Source: Mesostigma viride (lineage: Eukaryota; Streptophyta; Mesostigmatophyceae; Mesostigmatales; Mesostigmataceae). Taken from it: a stretch of DNA of 64,000 nt. The notes under the pieces were generated by a model. The model was given only the letters and a program-made list of their open reading frames with translations. It made no database searches and was not told where the DNA came from. This document shows positions 1 through 15,400 of this stretch, one piece after another (position 1 is the first letter of the stretch; every line of letters begins with the position of its first letter). The stretch is taken from contig RPFO01000253.1 of NCBI GenBank assembly GCA_009746045.1, positions 987,069 to 1,051,068 on the forward strand. Direction: 5' to 3'. Both the position numbers and the translations under genes were made by a program.

Positions 1-341
1 AAGGGATGGTGGAGATGGGGTGATAGGGATAGGCCTTACACACTGGCAGTTCACAAAAGGGCAGTTCACACATAGAACCACACTCATAAAATGATAGTGC
101 AATAGCAATAGTGACAATAGCACGGCTCAAATGAATCACAACCTATTGGACCAGTAGACACACTGGCCAGGAGCACAGCACCGACAGGAGCACAGCATCA
201 TCACAGGAATCACGCTGGCAGGCCGTAAGGCCATCCATCGTTCCCAACATGTAACTGTAACTCTTCCATTCCCTTTTCTTCCGATTCGACTCTCGTTGTC
301 CTTTTTTACATCCATCCAGCCACCCCATTTTCCCTCCTGCT
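1..341. other. Unassigned left-edge sequence
   Basis: No coding or RNA gene is recognisable here. The only open frame (143-352, minus) is short and low in complexity. If the 5' exons of SRP54 lie to the left, this stretch belongs to the same giant intron, but that is inference. Confidence 0.4.
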
Positions 342-396
342 CCTAAACCCAAAACCCTAAACCCTAAACCCTAACCCAAAACCCAAAACCCTAAAC
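342..396 (+). repeat. Interstitial telomere-like CCCTAAA repeats
   Basis: A short degenerate run of CCCTAAA and CCCAAAA units, the plant/green-algal telomere heptamer read on the C-rich strand. It lies about 50 bp before the 78-bp minisatellite. It is too short and imperfect to be a functional telomere and is better read as an interstitial remnant. Confidence 0.75.
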
Positions 397-444
397 AGCC
401 ACCCCCTTTCCCTCCTGCTCCTGCTCCTGCTCCTCCTCCACCCC

Positions 445-3400
445 GCACGGTGCCATTCACCAACCCAGTATCACCATCGGTGTGATCCGTTGATCTGCCA
501 TGGTTGTCTCACGGATCCGCCACGGGTGCCCTCACCAACCCAGTATCACCATCGGTTTGATCCGTTGATTGCGCCATGGTTGTCTCACGGATAAAGCCCG
601 GGTGCCATCACCAACCCAGTATCACCATCGGTTTGATGCCGTTGATCTGCCATGGTTGTCTCACGGATAAAGCCACGGGTGCCACTCACCAACCCAGTAT
701 CAACCATCGTGTGATCCGTTGATCTGCCATGTTGTCTCACGGATATCCGCCACGGGTTGCCATTCACCAACCAGTATCACCATCGGTTGATCCGTTGATC
801 TGCCCATGGTTGTCTCCGGATATCGCCACGGGTGCCACTCACCAACCCAGTATCACCATCGGTGTGATCCGTTGATCTTGCCATGGTTGTCTCACGGATA
901 AAGCCACGGGGCCACTTCACCAACCCAGTATCACCATCGGTTTGATCCGTTGATCTGCCATGGTTGTCTCACTGATAATCCGCCACGGGTGCCATCACAA
1001 CCCAGTATCACCATCGGTGTGATCCGTTGATCTGCCATGGTTGTCTCATTGGATAAGCCACACGGGTGCCACTTCACCAACCCAGTATCACCATCGGTTT
1101 GATCCGTTGATCTGCCATGGTTTCTCATGGATAAGCGCACGGGTGCCACTCACCAACCCAGTATCACCATCGTGTGATCCGTTGAATCTGCCATGGTTGT
1201 CTCACGGATAATGAGCCCACGGGTGCCACTTCACCAACCCAGTATCACCATCGGTGTGATCCTTGTCTGCCATGGTTGTCTCACGGATACCGCCACGGGT
1301 GCCACTCACCAACCCAGTATCACCATCGGTGTGATCCGTTGATCTGCCATGGTTGTCTCACATGGATATCCGCACGGTGCCACTCACCAACCCATGTATC
1401 ACCATCGGGTTTGATCCGTTGATACTGCCAATGGTTGTCTCATGGATAAAGCCACGGGTGCCATTCACCAACCCAGTATCACCATCGGTGATCCGTTGGT
1501 CTGCCATGGTTGTCTCACGGATATCCAGCCACGGGTGCCACTCACCAACCCAGTATCACCATCGTGTGATCCGTTGATCTGCCATGGTTGTCTCATGGAT
1601 AATCCGCCACGGGTGCCATCACCAACCAGTATCACCATCGGTGTGATCCGTTGATCTGCCATGGTTGTCTCACGGATAAAGCCGCCACGGGTGCACTCAC
1701 CAACCCAGTATCACCATCGGTTGATCCGTTGATCTGCCATGGTTGTCTCATGGATAAAGCCACGGGTGCCACTCACCAACCCAGTATCACCATCGGTGTG
1801 ATCCGTTGATCTGCCATGGTTGTCTCATGGATATCCGCCACGGGTGCCATCACCAACCCAGTATCACCATCGGTGTGATCCGTTGATCTGCCATGGTTGT
1901 CTCACGGATAAAGCCACGGGTGCCATTCACCAACCCAGTATCACCATCGGTGTGATCCGTTGATCTGCCATGGTTGTCTCATGGATAAAGCCACGGGTGC
2001 CACTCACCAACCCAGTATCACCATCGGTTTGGATCGTTGATCTGCCATGGTTGTCTCATGGATATCCGCCACGGGTGCCACTCACCAACCCAGTATCACC
2101 ATCGGTTGATCCGTTGATCTGCCATGGTTGTCTCATGGATATCCGCCACGGGTGCCACTCACCAACCCAGTATCACCATCGTTTGATCCGTTGATCTGCC
2201 ATGGTTGTCTCATGGATAAAGCCACGGGTGCCACTCACCAACCCAGTATCACCATCGGTGATCCGTTGATCTGCCATGGTTGTCTCACGGATAAAGCCAC
2301 GGGTGCCACTCACCAACCCAGTATCACCATCGGTTTGATCCGTTGATCTGCCATGGTTGTCTCACGGATATCCGCCACGGGTGCCACTCACCAACCCAGT
2401 ATCACCATCGGTTTGATCCGTTGATCTGCCATGGTTGTCTCATGGATATCCGCCACGGGTGCCACTCACCAACCCAGTATCACCATCGTGTGATCCGTTG
2501 ATCTGCCATGGTTGTCTCATGGATATCCGCCACGGGTGCCACTCACCAACCCAGTATCACCATCGGTGTGATCCGTTGATCTGCCATGGTTGTCTCATGG
2601 ATATCCGCCACGGGTGCCACTCACCAACCCAGTATCACCATCGGTTGATCCGTTGATCTGCCATGGTTGTCTCATGGATATCCGCCACGGGTGCCACTCA
2701 CCAACCCAGTATCACCATCGGTTGATCCGTTGATCTGCCATGGTTGTCTCACGGATATCCGCCACGGGTGCCATCACCAACCCAGTATCACCATCGGTGT
2801 GATCCGTTATCTGCCATGGTTGTCTCACGGATAAAGCCACGGGTGCCATCACCAACCCAGTATCACCATCGGTGTGATCCGTTGATCTGCCATGGTTGTC
2901 TCATGGATATCCGCCACGGGTGCCACTCACCAACCCAGTATCACCATCGGTTGATCCGTTGATCTGCCATGGTTGTCTCATGGATATCCGCCACGGGTGC
3001 CACTCACCAACCCAGTATCACCATCGGTGTGATCCGTTGATCTGCCATGGTTGTCTCACGGATATCGCCACGGGTGCCACTCACCAACCCAGTATCACCA
3101 TCGGTTGATCCGTTGATCTGCCATGGTTGTCTCATGGATATCCGCCACGGGTGCCACTCACCAACCCAGTATCACCATCGGTGTGATCCGTTGATCTGCC
3201 ATGGTTGTCTCACGGATATCCGCCACGGGTGCCACTTCACCAACCCAGTATCACCATCGGTGTGATCCGTTGATCTGCCATGGTTGTCTCATGGATATCC
3301 GCCACGGGTGCCACTCACCAACCCAGTATCACCATCGGTGATCCGTTGATCTGCCATGGTTGTCTCACGGATATCCGCCACGGGTGCCACTCACCAACCC

Positions 3401-6400
3401 AGTATCACCATCGGTGTGATCCGTTGATCTGCCATGGTTGTCTCATGGATATCCGCCACGGGTGCCACTCACCAACCCAGTATCACCATCGGTGTGATCC
3501 GTTGATCTGCCATGGTTGTCTCATGGATATCCGCCACGGGTGCCACTCACCAACCCAGTATCACCATCGTGTGATCCGTTGATCTGCCATGGTTGTCTCA
3601 CGGATAAGCCACGGGTGCCACTCACCAACCCAGTATCACCATCGGTGTGATCCGTTGATCTGCCATGGTTGTCTCACGGATATCCGCCACGGGTGCCACT
3701 CACCAACCCAGTATCACCATCGGTGTGATCCGTTGATCTGCCATGGTTGTCTCACGGATATCCGCCACGGGTGCCATTCACCAACCCAGTATCACCATCG
3801 GTTGGTTTCATGGTTGCTATGCCACGGGACCCCACACAACCCAGTATCACCATCGGTTGATCCGTTGATCTGCCATGGTTGTCTCATGGATAAAGCCACG
3901 GGTGCCACTCACCAACCCAGTATCACCATCGGTTTGATCCGTTGATCTGCCATGGTTGTCTCATGGATATCCGCCACGGGTGCCACTCACCAACCCAGTA
4001 TCACCATCGGTTTGATCCGTTGATCTGCCATGGTTGTCTCATGGATAAAGCCACGGGTGCCATTCTCACAACCCAGTATCACCATCGTGATCCGTTGATC
4101 TGCCATGGTTGTCTCATGGATAAAGCCACGGGTGCCATCACCAACCCAGTATCACCATCGGTGATCCGTTGATCTGCCATGGTTGTCTCATGGATATCCG
4201 CCACGGGTGCCACTCACCAACCCAGTATCACCATCGGTTGATCCGTTGATCTGCCATGGTTGTCTCATGGATAAAGCCACGGGTGCCATCACCAACCCAG
4301 TATCACCATCGGTGTGATCCGTTGATCTGCCATGGTTGTCTCACGGATATCCGCCACGGGTGCCACTCACCAACCCAGTATCACCATCGGTTTGATCCGT
4401 TGATCTGCCATGGTTGTCTCATGGATATCCGCCACGGGTGCCACTCACCAACCCAGTATCACCATCGGTTTGTGATCCGTTGATCTGCCATGGTTGTCTC
4501 ACGGATATCCGCCACGGGTGCCACTCACCAACCCAGTATCACCATCGGTTGATCCGTTGATCTGCCATGGTTGTCTCACGGATATCCGCCACGGGTGCCA
4601 CTCACCAACCCAGTATCACCATCGGTTGATCCGTTGATCTGCCATGGTTGTCTCACGGATATCCGCCACGGGTGCCACTCACCAACCCAGTATCACCATC
4701 GGTGTGATCCGTTGATCTGCCATGGTTGTCTCATGGATAAAGCCACGGGTGCCATCACCAACCCAGTATCACCATCGGTTTGATCCGTTGATCTGCCATG
4801 GTTGTCTCATGGATATCCGCCACGGGTGCCACTCACCAACCCAGTATCACCATCGGTGTGATCCGTTGATCTGCCATGGTTGTCTCATGGATATCCGCCA
4901 CGGGTGCCACTCACCAACCCAGTATCACCATCGGTGTGATCCGTTGATCTGCCATGGTTGTCTCATGGATAAAGCCACGGGTGCCATTCACCAACCCAGT
5001 ATCACCATCGGTTGATCCGTTGATCTGCCATGGTTGTCTCATGGATAAATCCGCCACGGGTGCCATTCACCAACCCAGTATCACCATCGGTGTGATCCGT
5101 TGATCTGCCATGGTTGTCTCATGGATAAAGCCACGGGTGCCACTCACCAACCCAGTATCACCATCGGTGTGATCCGTTGATCTGCCATGGTTGTCTCATG
5201 GATATCCGCCACGGGTGCCATTCACCAACCCAGTATCACCATCGGTTGATCCGTTGATCTGCCATGGTTGTCTCATGGATAAAGCCACGGGTGCCACTCA
5301 CCAACCCAGTATCACCATCGGTTGATCCGTTGATCTGCCATGGTTGTCTCATGGATATCCGCCACGGGTGCCACTCACCAACCCAGTATCACCATCGGTG
5401 TGATCCGTTGATCTGCCATGGTTGTCTCATGGATATCCGCCACGGGTGCCACTCACCAACCCAGTATCACCATCGGTGTGATCCGTTGATCTGCCATGGT
5501 TGTCTCACGGATATCCGCCACGGGTGCCACTCACCAACCCAGTATCACCATCGGTGATCCGTTGATCTGCCATGGTTGTCTCACGGATAAAGCCACGGGT
5601 GCCACTCACCAACCCAGTATCACCATCGGTTGATCCGTTGATCTGCCATGGTTGTCTCATGGATATCCGCCACGGGTGCCACTCACCAACCCAGTATCAC
5701 CATCGGTGTGATCCGTTGATCTGCCATGGTTGTCTCACGGATATCCGCCACGGGTGCCACTCACCAACCCAGTATCACCATCGGTGTGATCCGTTGATCT
5801 GCCATGGTTGTCTCATGGATATCCGCCACGGGTGCCACTCACCAACCCAGTATCACCATCGGTGTGATCCGTTGATCTGCCATGGTTGTCTCATGGATAG
5901 CCACGGGTGCCATCACCAACCCAGTATCACCATCGGTGTGATCCGTTGATCTGCCATGGTTGTCTCACGGATATCCGCCACGGGTGCCACTCACCAACCC
6001 AGTATCACCATCGGTGTGATCCGTTGATCTGCCATGGTTGTCTCATGGATATCCGCCACGGGTGCCATCACCAACCCAGTATCACCATCGGTGTGATCCG
6101 TTGATCTGCCATGGTTGTCTCACGGATATCCGCCACGGGTGCCATCACCAACCCAGTATCACCATCGGTTTGATCCGTTGATCTGCCATGGTTGTCTCAT
6201 GGATAAAGCCACGGGTGCCACTCACCAACCCAGTATCACCATCGGTGTGATCCGTTGATCTGCCATGGTTGTCTCATGGATATCCGCCACGGGTGCCACT
6301 CACCAACCCAGTATCACCATCGGTGTGATCCGTTGATCTGCCATGGTTGTCTCACGGATATCCGCCACGGGTGCCATTCACCAACCCAGTATCACCATCG

Positions 6401-9400
6401 GTTTGATCCGTTGATCTGCCATGGTTGTCTCATGGATAGCCACGGGTGCCACTCACCAACCCAGTATCACCATCGGTTGATCCGTTGATCTGCCATGGTT
6501 GTCTCATGGATATCCGCCACGGGTGCCACTCACCAACCCAGTATCACCATCGGTGTGATCCGTTGATCTGCCATGGTTGTCTCACGGATATCCGCCACGG
6601 GTGCCACTCACCAACCCAGTATCACCATCGGTTGATCCGTTGATCTGCCATGGTTGTCTCACGGATATCCGCCACGGGTGCCACTCACCAACCCAGTATC
6701 ACCATCGGTGTGATCCGTTGATCTGCCATGGTTGTCTCATGGATATCCGCCACGGGTGCCACTCACCAACCCAGTATCACCATCGGTGTGATCCGTTGAT
6801 CTGCCATGGTTGTCTCACGGATATCCGCCACGGGTGCCACTCACCAACCCAGTATCACCATCGGTTGATCCGTTGATCTGCCATGGTTGTCTCACGGATA
6901 TCCGCCACGGGTGCCACTCACCAACCCAGTATCACCATCGGTGTGATCCGTTGATCTGCCATGGTTGTCTCATGGATAGCCACGGGTGCCACTCACCAAC
7001 CCAGTATCACCATCGGTGTGATCCGTTGATCTGCCATGGTTGTCTCATGGATATCCGCCACGGGTGCCACTCACCAACCCAGTATCACCATCGGTGTGAT
7101 CCGTTGATCTGCCATGGTTGTCTCATGGATAAAGCCACGGGTGCCACTCACCAACCCAGTATCACCATCGGTGTGATCCGTTGATCTGCCATGGTTGTCT
7201 CATGGATATCCGCCACGGGTGCCATCACCAACCCAGTATCACCATCGGTGTGATCCGTTGATCTGCCATGGTTGTCTCACGGATAAAGCCACGGGTGCCA
7301 TTCACCAACCCAGTATCACCATCGGTGTGATCCGTTGATCTGCCATGGTTGTCTCATGGATAGCCACGGGTGCCACTCACCAACCCAGTATCACCATCGG
7401 TTGATCCGTTGATCTGCCATGGTTGTCTCACGGATAGCCACGGGTGCCACTCACCAACCCAGTATCACCATCGGTGTGATCCGTTGATCTGCCATGGTTG
7501 TCTCACGGATATCCGCCACGGGTGCCACTCACCAACCCAGTATCACCATCGGTTGATCCGTTGATCTGCCATGGTTGTCTCACGGATATCCGCCACGGGT
7601 GCCACTCACCAACCCAGTATCACCATCGGTGTGATCCGTTGATCTGCCATGGTTGTCTCATGGATATCCGCCACGGGTGCCACTCACCAACCCAGTATCA
7701 CCATCGGTTTGATCCGTTGATCTGCCATGGTTGTCTCATGGATATCCGCCACGGGTGCCACTCACCAACCCAGTATCACCATCGGTGTGATCCGTTGATC
7801 TGCCATGGTTGTCTCATGGATATCCGCCACGGGTGCCATTCACCAACCCAGTATCACCATCGGTGTGATCCGTTGATCTGCCATGGTTGTCTCATGGATA
7901 TCCGCCACGGGTGCCACTCACCAACCCAGTATCACCATCGGTGTGATCCGTTGATCTGCCATGGTTGTCTCATGGATATCCGCCACGGGTGCCATTCACC
8001 AACCCAGTATCACCATCGGTGTGATCCGTTGATCTGCCATGGTTGTCTCATGGATAGCCACGGGTGCCACTCACCAACCCAGTATCACCATCGGTGTGAT
8101 CCGTTGATCTGCCATGGTTGTCTCACGGATATCCGCCACGGGTGCCACTCACCAACCCAGTATCACCATCGGTTGATCCGTTGATCTGCCATGGTTGTCT
8201 CATGGATATCCGCCACGGGTGCCATTCACCAACCCAGTATCACCATCGGTTGATCCGTTGATCTGCCATGGTTGTCTCATGGATAGCCACGGGTGCCATC
8301 ACCAACCCAGTATCACCATCGGTGTGATCCGTTGATCTGCCATGGTTGTCTCACGGATATCCGCCACGGGTGCCACTCACCAACCCAGTATCACCATCGG
8401 TTTGATCCGTTGATCTGCCATGGTTGTCTCATGGATAGCCACGGGTGCCACTCACCAACCCAGTATCACCATCGGTGTGATCCGTTGATCTGCCATGGTT
8501 GTCTCATGGATATCCGCCACGGGTGCCACTCACCAACCCAGTATCACCATCGGTTTGATCCGTTGATCTGCCATGGTTGTCTCATGGATAGCCACGGGTG
8601 CCACTCACCAACCCAGTATCACCATCGGTGTGATCCGTTGATCTGCCATGGTTGTCTCATGGATATCCGCCACGGGTGCCACTCACCAACCCAGTATCAC
8701 CATCGGTGTGATCCGTTGATCTGCCATGGTTGTCTCATGGATATCCGCCACGGGTGCCACTCACCAACCCAGTATCACCATCGGTGTGATCCGTTGATCT
8801 GCCATGGTTGTCTCACGGATATCCGCCACGGGTGCCATTCACCAACCCAGTATCACCATCGGTGTGATCCGTTGATCTGCCATGGTTGTCTCACGGATAA
8901 AGCCACGGGTGCCACTCACCAACCCAGTATCACCATCGGTGTGATCCGTTGATCTGCCATGGTTGTCTCACGGATATCCGCCACGGGTGCCATTCACCAA
9001 CCCAGTATCACCATCGGTTTGATCCGTTGATCTGCCATGGTTGTCTCACGGATAGCCACGGGTGCCATCACCAACCCAGTATCACCATCGGTTGATCCGT
9101 TGATCTGCCATGGTTGTCTCATGGATAAAGCCACGGGTGCCACTCACCAACCCAGTATCACCATCGGTGTGATCCGTTGATCTGCCATGGTTGTCTCATG
9201 GATATCCGCCACGGGTGCCATTCACCAACCCAGTATCACCATCGGTGTGATCCGTTGATCTGCCATGGTTGTCTCATGGATAAAGCCACGGGTGCCACTC
9301 ACCAACCCAGTATCACCATCGGTGTGATCCGTTGATCTGCCATGGTTGTCTCATGGATAAAGCCACGGGTGCCACTCACCAACCCAGTATCACCATCGGT

Positions 9401-12400
9401 GTGATCCGTTGATCTGCCATGGTTGTCTCATGGATAAAGCCACGGGTGCCACTCACCAACCCAGTATCACCATCGGTTTGATCCGTTGATCTGCCATGGT
9501 TGTCTCATGGATAAAGCCACGGGTGCCACTCACCAACCCAGTATCACCATCGGTGTGATCCGTTGATCTGCCATGGTTGTCTCATGGATAAAGCCACGGG
9601 TGCCACTCACCAACCCAGTATCACCATCGGTTGATCCGTTGATCTGCCATGGTTGTCTCATGGATATCCGCCACGGGTGCCACTCACCAACCCAGTATCA
9701 CCATCGGTTTGATCCGTTGATCTGCCATGGTTGTCTCACGGATATCCGCCACGGGTGCCACTCACCAACCCAGTATCACCATCGGTTTGATCCGTTGATC
9801 TGCCATGGTTGTCTCACGGATATCCGCCACGGGTGCCACTCACCAACCCAGTATCACCATCGGTGTGATCCGTTGATCTGCCATGGTTGTCTCATGGATA
9901 TCCGCCACGGGTGCCACTCACCAACCCAGTATCACCATCGGTTTGATCCGTTGATCTGCCATGGTTGTCTCACGGATATCCGCCACGGGTGCCACTCACC
10001 AACCCAGTATCACCATCGGTTTGATCCGTTGATCTGCCATGGTTGTCTCATGGATAGCCACGGGTGCCACTCACCAACCCAGTATCACCATCGGTGTGAT
10101 CCGTTGATCTGCCATGGTTGTCTCATGGATAAAGCCACGGGTGCCACTCACCAACCCAGTATCACCATCGGTTGATCCGTTGATCTGCCATGGTTGTCTC
10201 ACGGATAAAGCCACGGGTGCCATTCACCAACCCAGTATCACCATCGGTTGATCCGTTGATCTGCCATGGTTGTCTCACGGATATCCGCCACGGGTGCCAC
10301 TCACCAACCCAGTATCACCATCGGTGTGATCCGTTGATCTGCCATGGTTGTCTCATGGATATCCGCCACGGGTGCCATTCACCAACCCAGTATCACCATC
10401 GGTGTGATCCGTTGATCTGCCATGGTTGTCTCATGGATAAAGCCACGGGTGCCATTCACCAACCCAGTATCACCATCGGTGTGATCCGTTGATCTGCCAT
10501 GGTTGTCTCATGGATATCCGCCACGGGTGCCACTCACCAACCCAGTATCACCATCGGTGTGATCCGTTGATCTGCCATGGTTGTCTCATGGATATCCGCC
10601 ACGGGTGCCACTCACCAACCCAGTATCACCATCGGTGTGATCCGTTGATCTGCCATGGTTGTCTCATGGATAAAGCCACGGGTGCCATTCACCAACCCAG
10701 TATCACCATCGGTGTGATCCGTTGATCTGCCATGGTTGTCTCATGGATATCCGCCACGGGTGCCATTCACCAACCCAGTATCACCATCGGTGTGATCCGT
10801 TGATCTGCCATGGTTGTCTCACGGATAAAGCCACGGGTGCCACTCACCAACCCAGTATCACCATCGGTGTGATCCGTTAATCTGCCATGGTTGTCTCATG
10901 GATAAAGCCACGGGTGCCACTCACCAACCCAGTATCACCATCGGTGTGATCCGTTGATCTGCCATGGTTGTCTCATGGATATCCGCCACGGGTGCCACTC
11001 ACCAACCCAGTATCACCATCGGTGTGATCCGTTGATCTGCCATGGTTGTCTCATGGATATCCGCCACGGGTGCCACTCACCAACCCAGTATCACCATCGG
11101 TGTGATCCGTTAATCTGCCATGGTTGTCTCATGTATATCCGCCACGGGTGCCATTCACCAACCCAGTATCACCATCGGTGTGATCCGTTGATCTGCCATG
11201 GTTGTCTCATGGATATCCGCCACGGGTGCCATTCACCAACCCAGTATCACCATCGGTTTGATCCGTTGATCTGCCATGGTTGTCTCATGGATATCCGCCA
11301 CGGGTGCCATTCACCAACCCAGTATCACCATCGGTTTGATCCGTTGATCTGCCATGGTTGTCTCACGGATAAAGCCACGGGTGCCACTCACCAACCCAGT
11401 ATCACCATCGGTGTGATCCGTTGATCTGCCATGGTTGTCTCACGGATATCCGCCACGGGTGCCATCACCAACCCAGTATCACCATCGGTTTGATCCGTTG
11501 ATCTGCCATGGTTGTCTCATGGATATCCGCCACGGGTGCCACTCACCAACCCAGTATCACCATCGGTGTGATCCGTTGATCTGCCATGGTTGTCTCATGG
11601 ATAAAGCCACGGGTGCCACTCACCAACCCAGTATCACCATCGGTGTGATCCGTTGATCTGCCATGGTTGTCTCATGGATAAAGCCACGGGTGCCATTCAC
11701 CAACCCAGTATCACCATCGGTTTGATCCGTTGATCTGCCATGGTTGTCTCATGGATATCCGCCACGGGTGCCACTCACCAACCCAGTATCACCATCGGTT
11801 TGATCCGTTGATCTGCCATGGTTGTCTCATGGATATCCGCCACGGGTGCCACTCACCAACCCAGTATCACCATCGGTGTGATCCGTTGATCTGCCATGGT
11901 TGTCTCACGGATATCCGCCACGGGTGCCATTCACCAACCCAGTATCACCATCGGTTTGATCCGTTGATCTGCCATGGTTGTCTCACGGATAAAGCCACGG
12001 GTGCCATCACCAACCCAGTATCACCATCGGTTTGATCCGTTGATCTGCCATGGTTGTCTCACGGATATCCGCCACGGGTGCCACTCACCAACCCAGTATC
12101 ACCATCGGTTTGATCCGTTGATCTGCCATGGTTGTCTCATGGATATCCGCCACGGGTGCCACTCACCAACCCAGTATCACCATCGGTTTGATCCGTTAAT
12201 CTGCCATGGTTGTCTCACGGATATCCGCCACGGGTGCCATTCACCAACCCAGTATCACCATCGGTTTGATCCGTTGATCTGCCATGGTTGTCTCATGGAT
12301 AAAGCCACGGGTGCCATTCACCAACCCAGTATCACCATCGGTGTGATCCGTTGATCTGCCATGGTTGTCTCACGGATATCCGCCACGGGTGCCACTCACC

Positions 12401-15400
12401 AACCCAGTATCACCATCGGTGTGATCCGTTGATCTGCCATGGTTGTCTCATGGATAAAGCCACGGGTGCCACTCACCAACCCAGTATCACCATCGGTGTG
12501 ATCCGTTGATCTGCCATGGTTGTCTCATGGATAAAGCCACGGGTGCCACTCACCAACCCAGTATCACCATCGGTGTGATCCGTTGATCTGCCATGGTTGT
12601 CTCATGGATAAAGCCACGGGTGCCATTCACCAACCCAGTATCACCATCGGTTGATCCGTTGATCTGCCATGGTTGTCTCATGGATAAAGCCACGGGTGCC
12701 ACTCACCAACCCAGTATCACCATCGGTGTGATCCGTTGATCTGCCATGGTTGTCTCACGGATATCCGCCACGGGTGCCACTCACCAACCCAGTATCACCA
12801 TCGGTTGATCCGTTGATCTGCCATGGTTGTCTCATGGATAAAGCCACGGGTGCCACTCACCAACCCAGTATCACCATCGGTTTGATCCGTTGATCTGCCA
12901 TGGTTGTCTCACGGATATCCGCCACGGGTGCCACTCACCAACCCAGTATCACCATCGGTGTGATCCGTTGATCTGCCATGGTTGTCTCATGGATATCCGC
13001 CACGGGTGCCACTCACCAACCCAGTATCACCATCGGTGTGATCCGTTGATCTGCCATGGTTGTCTCATGGATATCCGCCACGGGTGCCACTCACCAACCC
13101 AGTATCACCATCGGTGTGATCCGTTGATCTGCCATGGTTGTCTCACGGATATCCGCCACGGGTGCCACTCACCAACCCAGTATCACCATCGGTTTGATCC
13201 GTTGATCTGCCATGGTTGTCTCATGGATATCCGCCACGGGTGCCATTCACCAACCCAGTATCACCATCGGTGTGATCCGTTAATCTGCCATGGTTGTCTC
13301 ATGGATATCCGCCACGGGTGCCACTCACCAACCCAGTATCACCATCGGTGTGATCCGTTGATCTGCCATGGTTGTCTCATGGATATCCGCCACGGGTGCC
13401 ACTCACCAACCCAGTATCACCATCGGTTTGATCCGTTGATCTGCCATGGTTGTCTCATGGATAAAGCCACGGGTGCCATTCACCAACCCAGTATCACCAT
13501 CGGTTTGATCCGTTGATCTGCCATGGTTGTCTCATGGATAAAGCCACGGGTGCCACTCACCAACCCAGTATCACCATCGGTGTGATCCGTTGATCTGCCA
13601 TGGTTGTCTCACGGATAAAGCCACGGGTGCCACTCACCAACCCAGTATCACCATCGGTGTGATCCGTTGATCTGCCATGGTTGTCTCATGGATATCCGCC
13701 ACGGGTGCCACTCACCAACCCAGTATCACCATCGGTGTGATCCGTTGATCTGCCATGGTTGTCTCACGGATAAAGCCACGGGTGCCATTCACCAACCCAG
13801 TATCACCATCGGTGTGATCCGTTGATCTGCCATGGTTGTCTCACGGATAAAGCCACGGGTGCCACTCACCAACCCAGTATCACCATCGGTGTGATCCGTT
13901 GATCTGCCATGGTTGTCTCATGGATATCCGCCACGGGTGCCACTCACCAACCCAGTATCACCATCGGTGTGATCCGTTGATCTGCCATGGTTGTCTCACG
14001 GATATCCGCCACGGGTGCCATTCACCAACCCAGTATCACCATCGGTGTGATCCGTTGATCTGCCATGGTTGTCTCACGGATATCCGCCACGGGTGCCACT
14101 CACCAACCCAGTATCACCATCGGTGTGATCCGTTGATCTGCCATGGTTGTCTCATGGATAAAGCCACGGGTGCCATTCACCAACCCAGTATCACCATCGG
14201 TTTGATCCGTTGATCTGCCATGGTTGTCTCACGGATATCCGCCACGGGTGCCACTCACCAACCCAGTATCACCATCGGTGTGATCCGTTGATCTGCCATG
14301 GTTGTCTCACGGATAAAGCCACGGGTGCCATTCACCAACCCAGTATCACCATCGGTGTGATCCGTTGATCTGCCATGGTTGTCTCACGGATAAAGCCACG
14401 GGTGCCACTCACCAACCCAGTATCACCATCGGTGTGATCCGTTGATCTGCCATGGTTGTCTCATGGATATCCGCCACGGGTGCCACTCACCAACCCAGTA
14501 TCACCATCGGTGTGATCCGTTGATCTGCCATGGTTGTCTCACGGATATCCGCCACGGGTGCCATTCACCAACCCAGTATCACCATCGGTGTGATCCGTTG
14601 ATCTGCCATGGTTGTCTCATGGATATCCGCCACGGGTGCCACTCACCAACCCAGTATCACCATCGGTGTGATCCGTTGATCTGCCATGGTTGTCTCACGG
14701 ATATCCGCCACGGGTGCCATTCACCAACCCAGTATCACCATCGGTGTGATCCGTTGATCTGCCATGGTTGTCTCATGGATATCCGCCACGGGTGCCACTC
14801 ACCAACCCAGTATCACCATCGGTGTGATCCGTTGATCTGCCATGGTTGTCTCATGGATATCCGCCACGGGTGCCATTCACCAACCCAGTATCACCATCGG
14901 TTTGATCCGTTGATCTGCCATGGTTGTCTCATGGATATCCGCCACGGGTGCCACTCACCAACCCAGTATCACCATCGGTTTGATCCGTTGATCTGCCATG
15001 GTTGTCTCATGGATAAAGCCACGGGTGCCACTCACCAACCCAGTATCACCATCGGTTTGATCCGTTGATCTGCCATGGTTGTCTCATGGATAAAGCCACG
15101 GGTGCCACTCACCAACCCAGTATCACCATCGGTTTGATCCGTTGATCTGCCATGGTTGTCTCACGGATAAAGCCACGGGTGCCACTCACCAACCCAGTAT
15201 CACCATCGGTTTGATCCGTTGATCTGCCATGGTTGTCTCACGGATAAAGCCACGGGTGCCACTCACCAACCCAGTATCACCATCGGTTTGATCCGTTGAT
15301 CTGCCATGGTTGTCTCATGGATATCCGCCACGGGTGCCACTCACCAACCCAGTATCACCATCGGTTTGATCCGTTGATCTGCCATGGTTGTCTCATGGAT

